DNA of 37,623 nucleotides from Deltaproteobacteria bacterium (GTDB lineage: Bacteria > Bdellovibrionota_C > UBA2361 > OMII01), in NCBI GenBank assembly GCA_947488865.1, contig CANLCB010000008.1, forward strand, positions 1 through 37,623. The letters run 5' to 3'. Shown here piece after piece: positions 17,283 through 25,699 of the stretch. The notes under the pieces are model-generated. The model was not told the DNA's origin. It was given only the letters and a program-made list of their open reading frames with translations, and made no database searches. The position numbers were made by a program, and so were the translations under genes. How positions within the stretch are numbered: position 1 is the first letter of the stretch; the number at the start of each line of letters is the position of its first letter.

Positions 17283-17311
17283 CTCTCTATACCGACTACT
17301 ATTGTGAGCTC

Positions 17312-17734
17312 TTAACGATACGGATTAGCGTAGGAAGGGCCGCGATAGATGTACTCCTCTCGCTCCTCCATCGGATTCCCCTGCGGAGCCTCCGAACGCA
17401 AACTCTCTCTGAGCGCGTCGATCTCCTTCTGTCGATCGTAGATGGCTTTTTGATTAATCTTGAGCTGAGCCACCTGAATCTCCTTCATAGTGCGCTCACT
17501 GTGATAATCGTAGATAGCCGCGGCGGCGAGGCCGATGGGCAAACCAATCGCTCCACCGAGAAGAGCGCTTGCTCCGACATCACCATTGGCAATCACCGCG
17601 CCAATTATAGCGCCTGTTCCGGCACCTACAGCCGTACCACCAACGGCTCCCGTGGCAAGCGGAGCGGCGTGAAACCCACACCCTGAGGTTAAAACAGCGG
17701 TGCAAAGAAGGGCTGAAAATATCGTTTTCGACAT
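17312..17734 (-). CDS. Glycine-zipper lipoprotein, unknown function
   Basis: The 140-residue protein opens with a short signal peptide and a lipobox-like VLTSGC (Cys19), so it is probably a lipoprotein. Residues about 27-72 form a glycine-zipper domain with GAVGGTAVGAGTGAIIGAVI and GALLG-like repeats, which can form paired helices in membranes. A Lys/Glu-rich helix with heptad-like spacing follows (KEIQVAQLKINQKAIYDRQ), then a Tyr- and Pro-containing tail (EEYIYRGPSYANPYR). Glycine-zipper lipoproteins of the outer membrane or periplasm affect envelope integrity, but the individual role is not known. It is a single-gene unit with its own terminator, divergent from the glucosidase. No strong Shine-Dalgarno is visible before ATG 17734. 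Confidence 0.7.
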   Translation of the reverse strand: MSKTIFSALLCTAVLTSGCGFHAAPLATGAVGGTAVGAGTGAIIGAVIANGDVGASALLGGAIGLPIGLAAAAIYDYHSERTMKEIQVAQLKINQKAIYDRQKEIDALRESLRSEAPQGNPMEEREEYIYRGPSYANPYR

Positions 17735-17959
17735 AGCGTATCCGGTCTTTTTTTAGACTCTCTAGCTCGATATGAACAGATCCCGCTCGGGTGATACTTA
17801 AGCGACGAGCCACAAACCATCATTGTATCAGGCACTTACGACCAATTCCAGGTTGCAACGAGCTATTTTCTTTAAAGAGACACGGAAATCCTTTTCCAGC
17901 CCCACGCTCAAGAGACTCGTTTTTTACGTCTCCGTCATCTAACAATAGGTAAGGATTTC

Positions 17960-20722
17960 ATGGCGATACGCAAGAAAAGTACAAGCACTTTATCCAACCC
18001 GAACGGCGAGTTCGAGCGGCTCGACGAAGACGAGCGCCGCATCAAGAACTGGAAACGTTGGGGGCCTTACCTCTCTGAGAGACAGTGGGGAACTGTGCGC
18101 GAAGACTACTCCGCGGACGGTTCCGTTTGGTCATACTTCACGCACGACCAAGCTCGCAGCCGCACGTATCGTTGGGGAGAGGATGGCCTACTCGGCATTA
18201 CCGATAGACAGTGCCGTATCTGCTTCTCGCTAGGGCTGTGGAACGGCAAAGATCCTATTCTTAAAGAGAGACTATTCGGTCTCAGTGGTACGGAGGGAAA
18301 TCACGGCGAGGACGTAAAGGAATGCTACTACTACCTCGACTCAACACCCACACACTCGTACATGCGCGCTCTGTACAAGTATCCGCAGACCGCGTTTCCC
18401 TACGCGAAGCTTGTTGAAGAGAATCATCGTCGTGGACGACTCGAACGCGAATATGAACTCATCGACACAGGAATATTCGACAATAACGCTTACTTCGATG
18501 TGTTCATCGAATACGCGAAAGCTGGGCCTAACGATATCCTGGTGAAGATAACCGCTCACAACAGAGCGACAAAGGCCGCTCCACTTTCTTTAGTTCCCCA
18601 AATCTGGTTTCGAAATACATGGGCGTGGGGGCGCACAGGGGAAGGCTACACAACTAAACCGAACATTACTCGGGTCTCTGATGACAAACTTTTGATGGTA
18701 CATCCGCAACTGGACCCTTTCGTTGTGATGTTGGACCCAAAACACAAAAAACTAAAACCTATCTCTCTCTTCACTGAAAACGAGACGAACCTCAAGAAGC
18801 TTTTTGGAAGAGAAAACGAATCTCCCTACGTGAAGGACGCCTTTCACCGATACATCGTGGATGGAGAGCGAGGCGCGGTTAATCCAGCCCAGACCGGAAC
18901 CAAAGCCGCGTTCATGATTAACACGTCGATACCCGGCAAGAGCTCTGTTGAAATCCGACTCCGCCTCGTTTCATCGTTTGCTCCGCAACGCGAAACTTTT
19001 GGCGACGACTTTGATGAAATTTTCGAGACCCGGCGCGCTGAATGTCAGAGCTTCTATACCAACGTGATCCCAGAGACCGCGACTGAAGAGGAACGCGCGG
19101 TGATGGCGCAGTCCTACGCTGGGCTTCTTTGGACAAAACAATTCTACTACTACTCCGTAAAAGAATGGCTGGAGGGAGACCCCACCCAGCCAACTCCTTC
19201 CGACGCTCGTCTACGGCAAAAAAACAACGAGTGGGAGCATCTCTACAATCGAGACATCATCTCCGTCCCAGACAAATGGGAGTACCCGTGGTACGCGGCG
19301 TGGGACCTCGCGTTCCATATGGTCGCCTTCGCTCGAATCGACCTTGCCTTCGCGAAACAGCAACTGATCCTTATGCTCCGCGAGTGGTATATGCATCCCA
19401 ACGGGCAGATACCCGCGTACGAATTTGAGTTTTCCAACGTTAACCCCCCTGTTCACGCGTGGGCATGCTGGCGCGTATATCAAATGGGCGTTGAACAAGG
19501 TAAGCCAGACAGGGACTTCCTTAAACGCGCGTTCGCGAAATTACTTATTAACTTCACGTGGTGGGTAAACCGAAAAGACGCGCTCGGAAAGAACCTGTTC
19601 TCTGGTGGATTCCTTGGCCTCGATAACATCGGCGTTTTCGATCGAAGCGCGCCGCTGCCAAAAGGTGGAAGCCTTCAACAAGCTGACGCCACCGCCTGGA
19701 TGGCCTTCTATTGCGGAACGATGCTGACCATCGCTCTAGAGCTGGCCGCGCAGGACGTCGAGTATGAGGACCTCGCCTCAAAATTCTTCGAGCACTTTAC
19801 CGCGATCGCGTCCGCGATTAACACCTTCGGCGGAACCGGACTTTGGGATCAGTTAGACGGATTTTATTACGACGAGCTCAAACTCGATAATACTCACATT
19901 CCTCTGCGAGTGCGCTCTCTCGTGGGCGTCATCCCTCTTCTCGCTGTAGAGGTGCTCCACAGCTCTACGTTCGATCGATTGCCAGGTTTCAAGAAACGCT
20001 TCGACTGGTTCGTGACCAATCAGAGCGTTCTCTCCAAACAGATCGCCTACGCCTCCCCGGTGAGTAACACGGGCAGCTCGGAGAGCAGAAAAGCCGCCGA
20101 GGATCTTAAGCTCTTGGCTATTCCATCCGCCGAACGTCTCACACGAACCCTCCGGTACATTCTCGACGAAAAGGAATTCCTTTCGCCTCACGGCATGCGG
20201 TCCCTCTCCAAAATTCACGCGGAGTTTCCATATCGACTCTCTCTTGAAAATAGAGACTATGGAATTGATTATTGTCCGGGCGACTCCAACACAGATTTCT
20301 TCGGTGGCAACTCGAACTGGCGAGGTCCCGTGTGGTTCCCAATAAATTTCCTCCTGATTGAAGCGCTCGATCGCTACCACTCGTTCTATGGAGATAATTT
20401 TAAGGTCGAGTGCCCAACAGGATCGGGCGTCTTTATGACCCTCGAACAAGTCGCCGACGAATTAAGTCGCCGCTTATGCTCTCTCTTTACGCGCGACGCT
20501 CTCGGTCGTCGCCCGTGCCACGGCGACGACATGCGCTACGCTTCCGATCCACACTGGAGAGACCTTCTTTTATTCTACGAGCATTTTCATGGGGACAACG
20601 GTCGAGGGATAGGCGCGAGCCACCAAACTGGCTGGACGTCCCTGGTTTCACTATGCTTCGAAAGGATAATTACCCGACAACGTTCTTGCGTAATCCCACT
20701 TGGAAGAGTCACCGGAGCGTAA
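17960..20722 (+). CDS. Large MGH1-type glucosidase (GH63-like)
   Basis: The 920-residue protein belongs to the bacterial proteins with an alpha/alpha-barrel MGH1 domain related to GH63 glucosidases. The N-terminal part starts with RWGPYLSERQWGTVREDYSA, then TYRWGEDGLLGI and CFSLGLWNGKDPILKERLFG. The barrel has WYAAWDLAFHM with the following PNGQIPAYEF and NPPVHAWACW (about 440-505), and GGNSNWRGPVWFPINFL at about 780-795. It has no signal peptide, so it is cytoplasmic. The family probably releases glucose from alpha-glucosides or glucosylglycerate-like compounds; exact substrate is not proven. AAGGA precedes ATG 17960 with good spacing. It converges with the GH57-GT4 pair, four bases apart, which supports a role in alpha-glucan turnover. 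The 225-base divergent gap to the lipoprotein gene shows only a short GAGAC/GTCTC hairpin. Confidence 0.85.
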   Translation: MAIRKKSTSTLSNPNGEFERLDEDERRIKNWKRWGPYLSERQWGTVREDYSADGSVWSYFTHDQARSRTYRWGEDGLLGITDRQCRICFSLGLWNGKDPILKERLFGLSGTEGNHGEDVKECYYYLDSTPTHSYMRALYKYPQTAFPYAKLVEENHRRGRLEREYELIDTGIFDNNAYFDVFIEYAKAGPNDILVKITAHNRATKAAPLSLVPQIWFRNTWAWGRTGEGYTTKPNITRVSDDKLLMVHPQLDPFVVMLDPKHKKLKPISLFTENETNLKKLFGRENESPYVKDAFHRYIVDGERGAVNPAQTGTKAAFMINTSIPGKSSVEIRLRLVSSFAPQRETFGDDFDEIFETRRAECQSFYTNVIPETATEEERAVMAQSYAGLLWTKQFYYYSVKEWLEGDPTQPTPSDARLRQKNNEWEHLYNRDIISVPDKWEYPWYAAWDLAFHMVAFARIDLAFAKQQLILMLREWYMHPNGQIPAYEFEFSNVNPPVHAWACWRVYQMGVEQGKPDRDFLKRAFAKLLINFTWWVNRKDALGKNLFSGGFLGLDNIGVFDRSAPLPKGGSLQQADATAWMAFYCGTMLTIALELAAQDVEYEDLASKFFEHFTAIASAINTFGGTGLWDQLDGFYYDELKLDNTHIPLRVRSLVGVIPLLAVEVLHSSTFDRLPGFKKRFDWFVTNQSVLSKQIAYASPVSNTGSSESRKAAEDLKLLAIPSAERLTRTLRYILDEKEFLSPHGMRSLSKIHAEFPYRLSLENRDYGIDYCPGDSNTDFFGGNSNWRGPVWFPINFLLIEALDRYHSFYGDNFKVECPTGSGVFMTLEQVADELSRRLCSLFTRDALGRRPCHGDDMRYASDPHWRDLLLFYEHFHGDNGRGIGASHQTGWTSLVSLCFERIITRQRSCVIPLGRVTGA

Positions 20723-20727
20723 CGCTC
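20715..20727. other. Inverted repeat containing the glucosidase stop codon
   Basis: GAGCG (20715-20719) and CGCTC (20723-20727) flank the TAA stop codon. It lies at the junction with the convergent GH57 gene, whose TAG begins at 20729 on the minus strand. No U-tract follows on either side. It may act as a compact bidirectional end signal or be chance. Confidence 0.35.
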
Positions 20728-21965
20728 TACGGTTGAACTCGTGGTCCCTCGGCCAAAACTCGCAACGTGGGAGTCTTGGGCGCTCGAGCGCATTCAGCCG
20801 CGAAATCCTTCACCACATTGGAATACGCGATGAAAGCGTCGTACGGACTTTCGAATGGACTAAAGTATTGATGAACAATACCGTCGCCGTATCCCTTCGT
20901 ACACATATAGTAGTAATGGTCAGATGTTTGAAGTCTGCGCCACGTCTCCCGGGCAGCGGTCATTGCCTCGTCTTGAATGTAACGTCCGTGGAACAGGGTA
21001 GCAGCGTCGTAGATACGCCCTAATGACTTTCTCTGCATCTCATTTCCCAGCCACGCGCTTTCATCTCTGCGCGTATCAGCCCAAGATGTCAGTCGAGAGA
21101 AAGACAGTTCACCAACAGCGCTCAGCCGCTCAGCCGCTTCCGTTGGGGTCGAGAACCGCCATTCTTGATTCGATAGAACCGCCTCTGGCAACTTCTTCAG
21201 AAACGCGAGAATGCCCGACTCCTCTCGATGATGTTCGCCGAAAGTCTCATAGTCTAGAAAGAGCCCCACAATATCGGCGTTTCCAGAGAGCTCATGAATC
21301 CAGCTCGCATAGGTAGTCGGAGATAACGAACCTCCGCCGTTTGTAAATCGGAACGCGATATCGTCCGACAGCTTATAGTTCTTCAGCAAGAGTTTCGTGT
21401 TCGCATTAGGAACGCGATACATGAAGTTCGGAGAGCGCCATCCTAGGACGTCGTCCACGCCCTCCGCCAATACCGCCTTAAAACCCAACTCTCCAATCGC
21501 CGCTCCTATATCGTCACTGTAAAGGAGCTCAGTATTTCGAAATACCGTGGGGCGAACTCCGAACTCTCGTTCCATAAGGTCGGAGTGCATCGAGATCTGC
21601 GCGGCCCACTCTCGAAAGTCATACAGAGAAGAGAGTGAGTGATAATAGGTCTCACCCAAAAACTCTACACAACCCGTTTGGGCGAGCTCTTGAAAACTCT
21701 CAAGAGCCTCAGGCGCGTAAGCCCTCATCTGCTCGATAGCGGTTCCAGTTATCGAAAAGGCGACCTTGAACGCTCCCTTAGACTGGCGTATCGCCTCCAG
21801 AAGCACCTTATTCGCCGGAATGTAGCACCGCTCAGCGACTCGGCGAAGGATTGCCTTATTAAGCTCTTCGTCAAAATAGTCGTGTCGCTCACCGATATCG
21901 AAATAGGAGTAGTGCCGCAATCTATACGGCTGATGAACCTGAAAGTATAAGCACACCGCTGGCAT
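20727..21965 (-). CDS. GH57 family alpha-glucan enzyme (alpha-amylase type)
   Basis: The 412-residue protein shows the conserved GH57 regions: HQPYR near the N-terminus (from residue 11), VEFLGETYYHS (100-110), VFRNTELLY with the candidate nucleophile Glu146, and LFLDYETFGEHH with the candidate acid/base Asp238. No signal peptide is present, so it acts on a cytoplasmic glucan. Length (about 410) fits the short GH57 alpha-amylase group rather than the longer 4-alpha-glucanotransferases or branching enzymes; the precise activity cannot be assigned. Its start is separated by one base from the stop of the GT4/GT5 synthase (TAG-T-ATG), so translation is coupled. The coupling suggests it edits or debranches the polymer as the synthase makes it. 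Confidence 0.9.
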   Translation of the reverse strand: MPAVCLYFQVHQPYRLRHYSYFDIGERHDYFDEELNKAILRRVAERCYIPANKVLLEAIRQSKGAFKVAFSITGTAIEQMRAYAPEALESFQELAQTGCVEFLGETYYHSLSSLYDFREWAAQISMHSDLMEREFGVRPTVFRNTELLYSDDIGAAIGELGFKAVLAEGVDDVLGWRSPNFMYRVPNANTKLLLKNYKLSDDIAFRFTNGGGSLSPTTYASWIHELSGNADIVGLFLDYETFGEHHREESGILAFLKKLPEAVLSNQEWRFSTPTEAAERLSAVGELSFSRLTSWADTRRDESAWLGNEMQRKSLGRIYDAATLFHGRYIQDEAMTAARETWRRLQTSDHYYYMCTKGYGDGIVHQYFSPFESPYDAFIAYSNVVKDFAAECARAPKTPTLRVLAEGPRVQP

Positions 21966-21966
21966 A

Positions 21967-23364
21967 CTACATCTCCGGCCTATACACGTCGTGATACACC
22001 TCTATCGTTTTTACGGCGGCGACATCCCAGTGCAACTTCTTCAACTCCTCGCGAGCCATGGCCACAAGGTCATGCCGTAGCTCGGGATGTTCAAGCGCGT
22101 TGATGATAAAATCCGCCATCCGATCGATATCCCAGAAATCAACTTTGAGAGCGTGCTCAATAACCTCTGAGACTCCCGACTGTTTCGATATAATGACTGG
22201 CGTGTCGAAACTTATCGCCTCGAGGGCGGTGATCCCAAAAGGCTCTGAAACCGAGGGCATGACGTACAGGTCCGCCACGGAGAACAACTCTTCAAGCTCC
22301 TCGCCCTTCATAAATCCAGGAAACATAAAGTTCCGCGAGAGTCCGAGTTGCTCCACTCGCTCTTTAACGACGGGCAACATGTCCCCGGAACCGGCAAGCA
22401 CGAAGAGAACATCAGGGATATGCGGAATTACTCGAGCGGCAACCTCAACAAAGTAATCAGGACCCTTTTGAAAGGTCACTCGACCTAAGAATAGAACTAC
22501 ATGCTCAGGCCAAGTTTTATGTTCTCGCGACTCGCTAGCCACATCGTGGGAATATACGCCGTTGTGAACGACATGAATCTTACCACCTGAGATCTTATGA
22601 TGTGTTTCTATAGAGCGTTTAGTAAAATAGCTGACCGCGACTATGCTGTCGGCGTGCACGAGGCCGAAACGCTCAATCTCGTTGATCTGCGTATTAAGAA
22701 ACAATCCAGCTCGGTCATGCTCAAGGCTATGAACGTGCACAACGAGCGGCTTACCCGTCGCCTCTGAAAGCGCGACCGCCGCTGGAAACGTCATCCAATC
22801 GTGCGCGTGGATGACATCAAAATCGTCCTTGGAAAATCGAGAAACGACTTGAAGGGTAAACCTCTCTACCTCCTCGAAGATATCTCTTCCGTACCGACCT
22901 CCGGTATTCTCTCCAGCCACAACCGTGGGTTGTTCATGTTCGAGGGCGGAGACGAGATCGATGCCAAAAACGTCGCCATCAATAAGCGCCCGCGCTACTG
23001 GATCGTTTCGCAGTGACGGAGACAGGGAGGCTACGTGTTGATGAGTAATGGCGGCTAAAGCCTCTTTGAATTGCCCTGGACTCCAATAAGGCGAAAGGAA
23101 GGCGGGAATTCTTGTTGTAGAAACAGGAAGAGCAAGTTCAGCGACTTCCGGCGCGCTCCCCGGATCTTGGCTCCCTACGGCCAGAGTTCGCTTTGCGTCG
23201 AAAAGGGACATATGTTCGGCGCGTTCACCACCGAAGAGCTGCGGCACCACAAAGTGAATGTCCACTCCTTGCCCGGCTAACGCCGTCGTTAATCCCTGAC
23301 ATGCAGTTCCCAGTCCTCCGGCTATGTGCGGAGGGTATTCCCAACCGAGCATCAAGATCTTCAT
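21967..23364 (-). CDS. Glycogen synthase-like glycosyltransferase (GT4/GT5 fold)
   Basis: The protein is 465 residues from ATG 23364, or 488 from an in-frame ATG at 23433; I prefer 23364 because relatives begin MKILMLGWEYPPHIAGGLG. Neither start has a clear Shine-Dalgarno. It is a GT-B enzyme: GGLGTACQGLT near the start is the sugar-nucleotide loop region, HAHDWMTFPAAVALS sits mid-protein, VLFLGRVTFQKGPDYFVEVA opens the second domain, and SEPFGITALEA holds the E-x7-E donor-binding motif. It transfers glucose from an NDP-glucose to a growing alpha-1,4-glucan. The GT4/GT5 choice and the donor (ADP- or UDP-glucose) cannot be fixed. It is the first gene of a coupled pair with the GH57 enzyme. No glgC or glgB is in the window. 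Confidence 0.85.
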   Translation of the reverse strand: MKILMLGWEYPPHIAGGLGTACQGLTTALAGQGVDIHFVVPQLFGGERAEHMSLFDAKRTLAVGSQDPGSAPEVAELALPVSTTRIPAFLSPYWSPGQFKEALAAITHQHVASLSPSLRNDPVARALIDGDVFGIDLVSALEHEQPTVVAGENTGGRYGRDIFEEVERFTLQVVSRFSKDDFDVIHAHDWMTFPAAVALSEATGKPLVVHVHSLEHDRAGLFLNTQINEIERFGLVHADSIVAVSYFTKRSIETHHKISGGKIHVVHNGVYSHDVASESREHKTWPEHVVLFLGRVTFQKGPDYFVEVAARVIPHIPDVLFVLAGSGDMLPVVKERVEQLGLSRNFMFPGFMKGEELEELFSVADLYVMPSVSEPFGITALEAISFDTPVIISKQSGVSEVIEHALKVDFWDIDRMADFIINALEHPELRHDLVAMAREELKKLHWDVAAVKTIEVYHDVYRPEM

Positions 23365-23667
23365 AGGTTCGCGAATATACGGCGCCGGTTCCTTCGTGTT
23401 CGGATTATACGGGGCGTATCTGGGGAAGTCCATGTTACGACGAGGGATTTATACCGCCTCGAGCCTTAGAGTTTCGAGCGGGCGCTACAACTGTTGAGAA
23501 CAGGCTTCATATCGTGTTGGCGATAGTTAGCCATGAGGGCGATCAGTGCTGTCTCCCTACTCCCCTCTCAAAACAATGTTCAGGAACAGGATGCCTGCCC
23601 CCAGAAGCCGCGCCAGAAGGTATCCCCACGGCCGGAAAAGCCCAATTTCACGGGATAAATATTAGCC

Positions 23668-23706
23668 AACGCCGTTTGTCTCTGCTAGAAATCGGAGGCG
23701 TTTTTT
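23668..23706 (+). terminator. Terminator-like hairpin (possible attenuator) just before glk
   Basis: AACGCC (23668-23673) and GGCGTT (23697-23702) form a 6-base-pair stem with a 23-base loop, followed by T residues to 23706. The ribosome-binding site GGAG begins six bases later. A -10-like TAAATATT lies just upstream near 23656, so a transcript would begin close to the hairpin. The rest of the 350-base gap between the GT4 start and glk (23365-23721) shows no supported gene. Confidence 0.4.
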
Positions 23707-23721
23707 GTTCTGGAGATGGTC

Positions 23722-24714
23722 ATGATCATTGCGGGCGATGTAGGCGGAACCAAGGCACGAATCGGATTCTTTGAACGGCGAGCCGGTAAAGTCGAGCTGC
23801 TCGTTTCCGAACAATACGTTAGCAAGGGCTTTCCTAGCCTTGAATCAATCATCTCGGACTTTATTGGAAAACACGGCTCTACCGTCAAAGGAAAGCTTGA
23901 GGCCGCGTGCTTCGGACTCCCAGGCCCTGTCGTTAACGGACGAGTAAAAGTAACCAACCTTCCATGGGAGGTTGCGATGGTGGACGTAGGACAGGCCCTC
24001 GGCATCTCCAAGGTTAAGCTCGTCAACGATCTCGTTAGCACAGCCGCGGCGATCCCTAATTTCAGCGAATCCAGCCTTAAAACCATTTACGACGGACAAG
24101 ATAGCTGGGACCGCGCGGGCTCGTGCGTCGTAGTAGCTCCTGGAACAGGACTTGGACACTCTCTCATCCACAGAGAAGGTGGATGGAGCGTACTTCTCGC
24201 GTCGGAGGGGGGGCACGCTAACCTTGCCCCCACCAATAAGATGGAAATTGAGCTCCTTGAATATCTCCAAGGAAAGTTCTCTCATGTGAGTGTTGAGACA
24301 GTTCTCTGCGGCCCTGGCATTGGAAACATCTACTCATTCCTTCGAGACACAGGTCGAGGTGAAGAGCCTGCTGAGATGAAAACCGCAGAGGCTCAGAGGA
24401 ACCCCGCTGGAGTTATTACAAAACTCGCTCTCGAAGGGGCATCGGACATCTGCGTTCAAACGATGCAGATGTTCTGTTCTATGCTTGGAGCGCATTGCAG
24501 CAACATCGTCCTTACCTACCTCGCGACTGGCGGTGTCTACCTCGGTGGAGGCATTCCACCAAAGATAGTCGACTTCCTGCAGAACGGCTCTTTCATGGAA
24601 GGCTACCTTAGGAAGGGTAAACAGAAAGAGCGTGTTGAAGCGACGCCTGTCCTTGTAATCAAGGACGATCACGCGGCTCTGTTTGGCTCTGCGGCTATCG
24701 CGTCGACGCTGTAA
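23722..24714 (+). CDS. glk: Glucokinase
   Basis: The protein is 330 residues from ATG 23722, chosen because GGAG (23712-23715) is six bases upstream; an earlier ATG at 23716 abuts GGAG. It is a ROK-independent, Glk-type hexokinase: GDVGGTKARIGFF binds phosphate, FGLPGPVVNGRVKVTNLPW and VKLVNDLVSTAAAIP hold the glucose and catalytic Asp sites, APGTGLGHSL is the second phosphate loop, and EGGHANLAP is the Glk hallmark. It phosphorylates glucose with ATP to glucose 6-phosphate. It is divergent from the synthase gene, at the edge of the alpha-glucan locus, consistent with recycling glucose freed by the glucosidase and the GH57 enzyme. Confidence 0.92.
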   Translation: MIIAGDVGGTKARIGFFERRAGKVELLVSEQYVSKGFPSLESIISDFIGKHGSTVKGKLEAACFGLPGPVVNGRVKVTNLPWEVAMVDVGQALGISKVKLVNDLVSTAAAIPNFSESSLKTIYDGQDSWDRAGSCVVVAPGTGLGHSLIHREGGWSVLLASEGGHANLAPTNKMEIELLEYLQGKFSHVSVETVLCGPGIGNIYSFLRDTGRGEEPAEMKTAEAQRNPAGVITKLALEGASDICVQTMQMFCSMLGAHCSNIVLTYLATGGVYLGGGIPPKIVDFLQNGSFMEGYLRKGKQKERVEATPVLVIKDDHAALFGSAAIASTL

Positions 24715-24760
24715 AGCTGGGGGCGGCTTCTTGGTACTTACGGGGCTTTGTACCCGCGGT

Positions 24761-24774
24761 CGGCGGGGCCGCCG
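24761..24774. other. GC-rich palindrome between glk and the TerC gene
   Basis: CGGCGG and CCGCCG meet around a 2-base GG centre in the 99-base convergent gap after glk. No U-tract follows. A second weak pairing, CGGG with CCCG, is just upstream. It may form an end signal for either gene. Confidence 0.3.
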
Positions 24775-24813
24775 GCCCTCCAAGGCCTTCGCGTCGCATT
24801 CCCAGAGTGCCGA

Positions 24814-25545
24814 CTATCCTCTAGCGGCTCGACTCTTAGTGGCGCGGAGATTCAACATCTCAACACCAAGCGAGAAGGCCATCGCGAAGTATATGTACCC
24901 CTTCTCTAAGTGGTGCCCAAGGCCGTCCGCGACCAACACGACACCAATCATGAGCAAGAACGAAAGCGCCAACATTTTGATGGTCGGATTCTTCTCGATG
25001 AAATCGACGATAAAACCAGAAAAGACTAACATCACGCCAACAGCGGTAATCACCGCGCCCGCCATAACTGGGAGGTTGTTGGTCATTCCGACCGCCGTAA
25101 TCACCGAGTCGAGCGAAAACACGATATCGATCAGAACGATCTGAGTAACCACTCCCTTCATCGTTGCCCCCAAAACACCATCGGCTTGATCAAGCTCGCT
25201 TTCATGGTGCAGAGTCTTCTCTCTAATCTCCTTGGTCGCTTTGTAAATGAGGAAAAGTCCTCCCAAGAGAAGGATGATGTCACGACCGCTCAACGGATGA
25301 CCGATCATACTAATCGTTACTATCGGATCGGTAAGAGACGCGAGGAACGACAAGGTGAAGAGCAACATCAGTCGGGTGATAACGGCCAACGAGAGTCCGA
25401 TAAGCCGAGCCGTTCGTCGCTGTTCAACGCGGAGGCGCCCCGCGATGATCGCGATGAAAACGATATTATCTATTCCCAGTACGATCTCGAGAGATGTAAG
25501 GGTAATGAGCGCGACGATATTCTCAATCGTTAACAGTTCCATCAT
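24814..25545 (-). CDS. TerC family integral membrane protein
   Basis: The 243-residue protein has about seven hydrophobic helices and the two TerC motif regions: LTSLEIVLGIDNIVFIAIIA near the N-terminus and VLIDIVFSLDSVITAVGMT in the middle, with conserved acidic residues inside membrane segments. TerC/Alx/YkoY-type proteins act as metal-ion (often manganese) exporters or assist metal loading of exported proteins. ATG 25545 is chosen over the upstream ATG 25590 because MMELLTIENIV starts the family domain; no strong Shine-Dalgarno supports either. A leader hairpin at 25579-25615 overlaps the longer ORF. I looked for a yybP-ykoY manganese riboswitch upstream and did not find its conserved boxes. 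Confidence 0.87.
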   Translation of the reverse strand: MMELLTIENIVALITLTSLEIVLGIDNIVFIAIIAGRLRVEQRRTARLIGLSLAVITRLMLLFTLSFLASLTDPIVTISMIGHPLSGRDIILLLGGLFLIYKATKEIREKTLHHESELDQADGVLGATMKGVVTQIVLIDIVFSLDSVITAVGMTNNLPVMAGAVITAVGVMLVFSGFIVDFIEKNPTIKMLALSFLLMIGVVLVADGLGHHLEKGYIYFAMAFSLGVEMLNLRATKSRAARG

Positions 25546-25578
25546 GGTAGGGATCTCACTTAAGTACTCGTGAGTTTT

Positions 25579-25615
25579 CCCACAGCACATAGGTTATTGA
25601 AAGACCTAACGTGGG
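25579..25615 (-). promoter_or_regulatory. Two-tier leader hairpin upstream of the TerC gene
   Basis: On the minus strand an outer CCCAC/GTGGG pair encloses an inner TAGGT/ACCTA pair with a 9-base loop. It lies about 35-70 bases before the preferred start at 25545, in what would be the leader. It does not match the known manganese riboswitch. If the upstream ATG 25590 were the start, it would partly be coding. Confidence 0.35.
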
Positions 25616-25646
25616 AGGAGGCCAACTACACCAGCAAAGGCGACAC

Positions 25647-25666
25647 CGAAAAGCGGGAGCTTCTCG
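25647..25666 (-). other. Hairpin after the GT2-methyltransferase gene
   Basis: On the minus strand CGAGAAGC and GCTTTTCG pair over the 4-base loop TCCC with one G-U pair. It lies 34 bases downstream of the stop of the GT2 fusion gene and before the TerC gene. No U-tract follows, so it may be a weak terminator. Confidence 0.35.
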
Positions 25667-25699
25667 TTTAGTTTAATGAACGCCGACTACTGCGAGGTG

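Noticed and set aside
19853-20449. 198-codon minus-strand ORF within the glucosidase gene
   Set aside because: It is antisense to conserved barrel motifs (GGNSNWRGPVW) and has no independent support.
25546-25699. yybP-ykoY manganese riboswitch before the TerC gene
   Set aside because: The conserved boxes of that family are missing; only generic hairpins are present.
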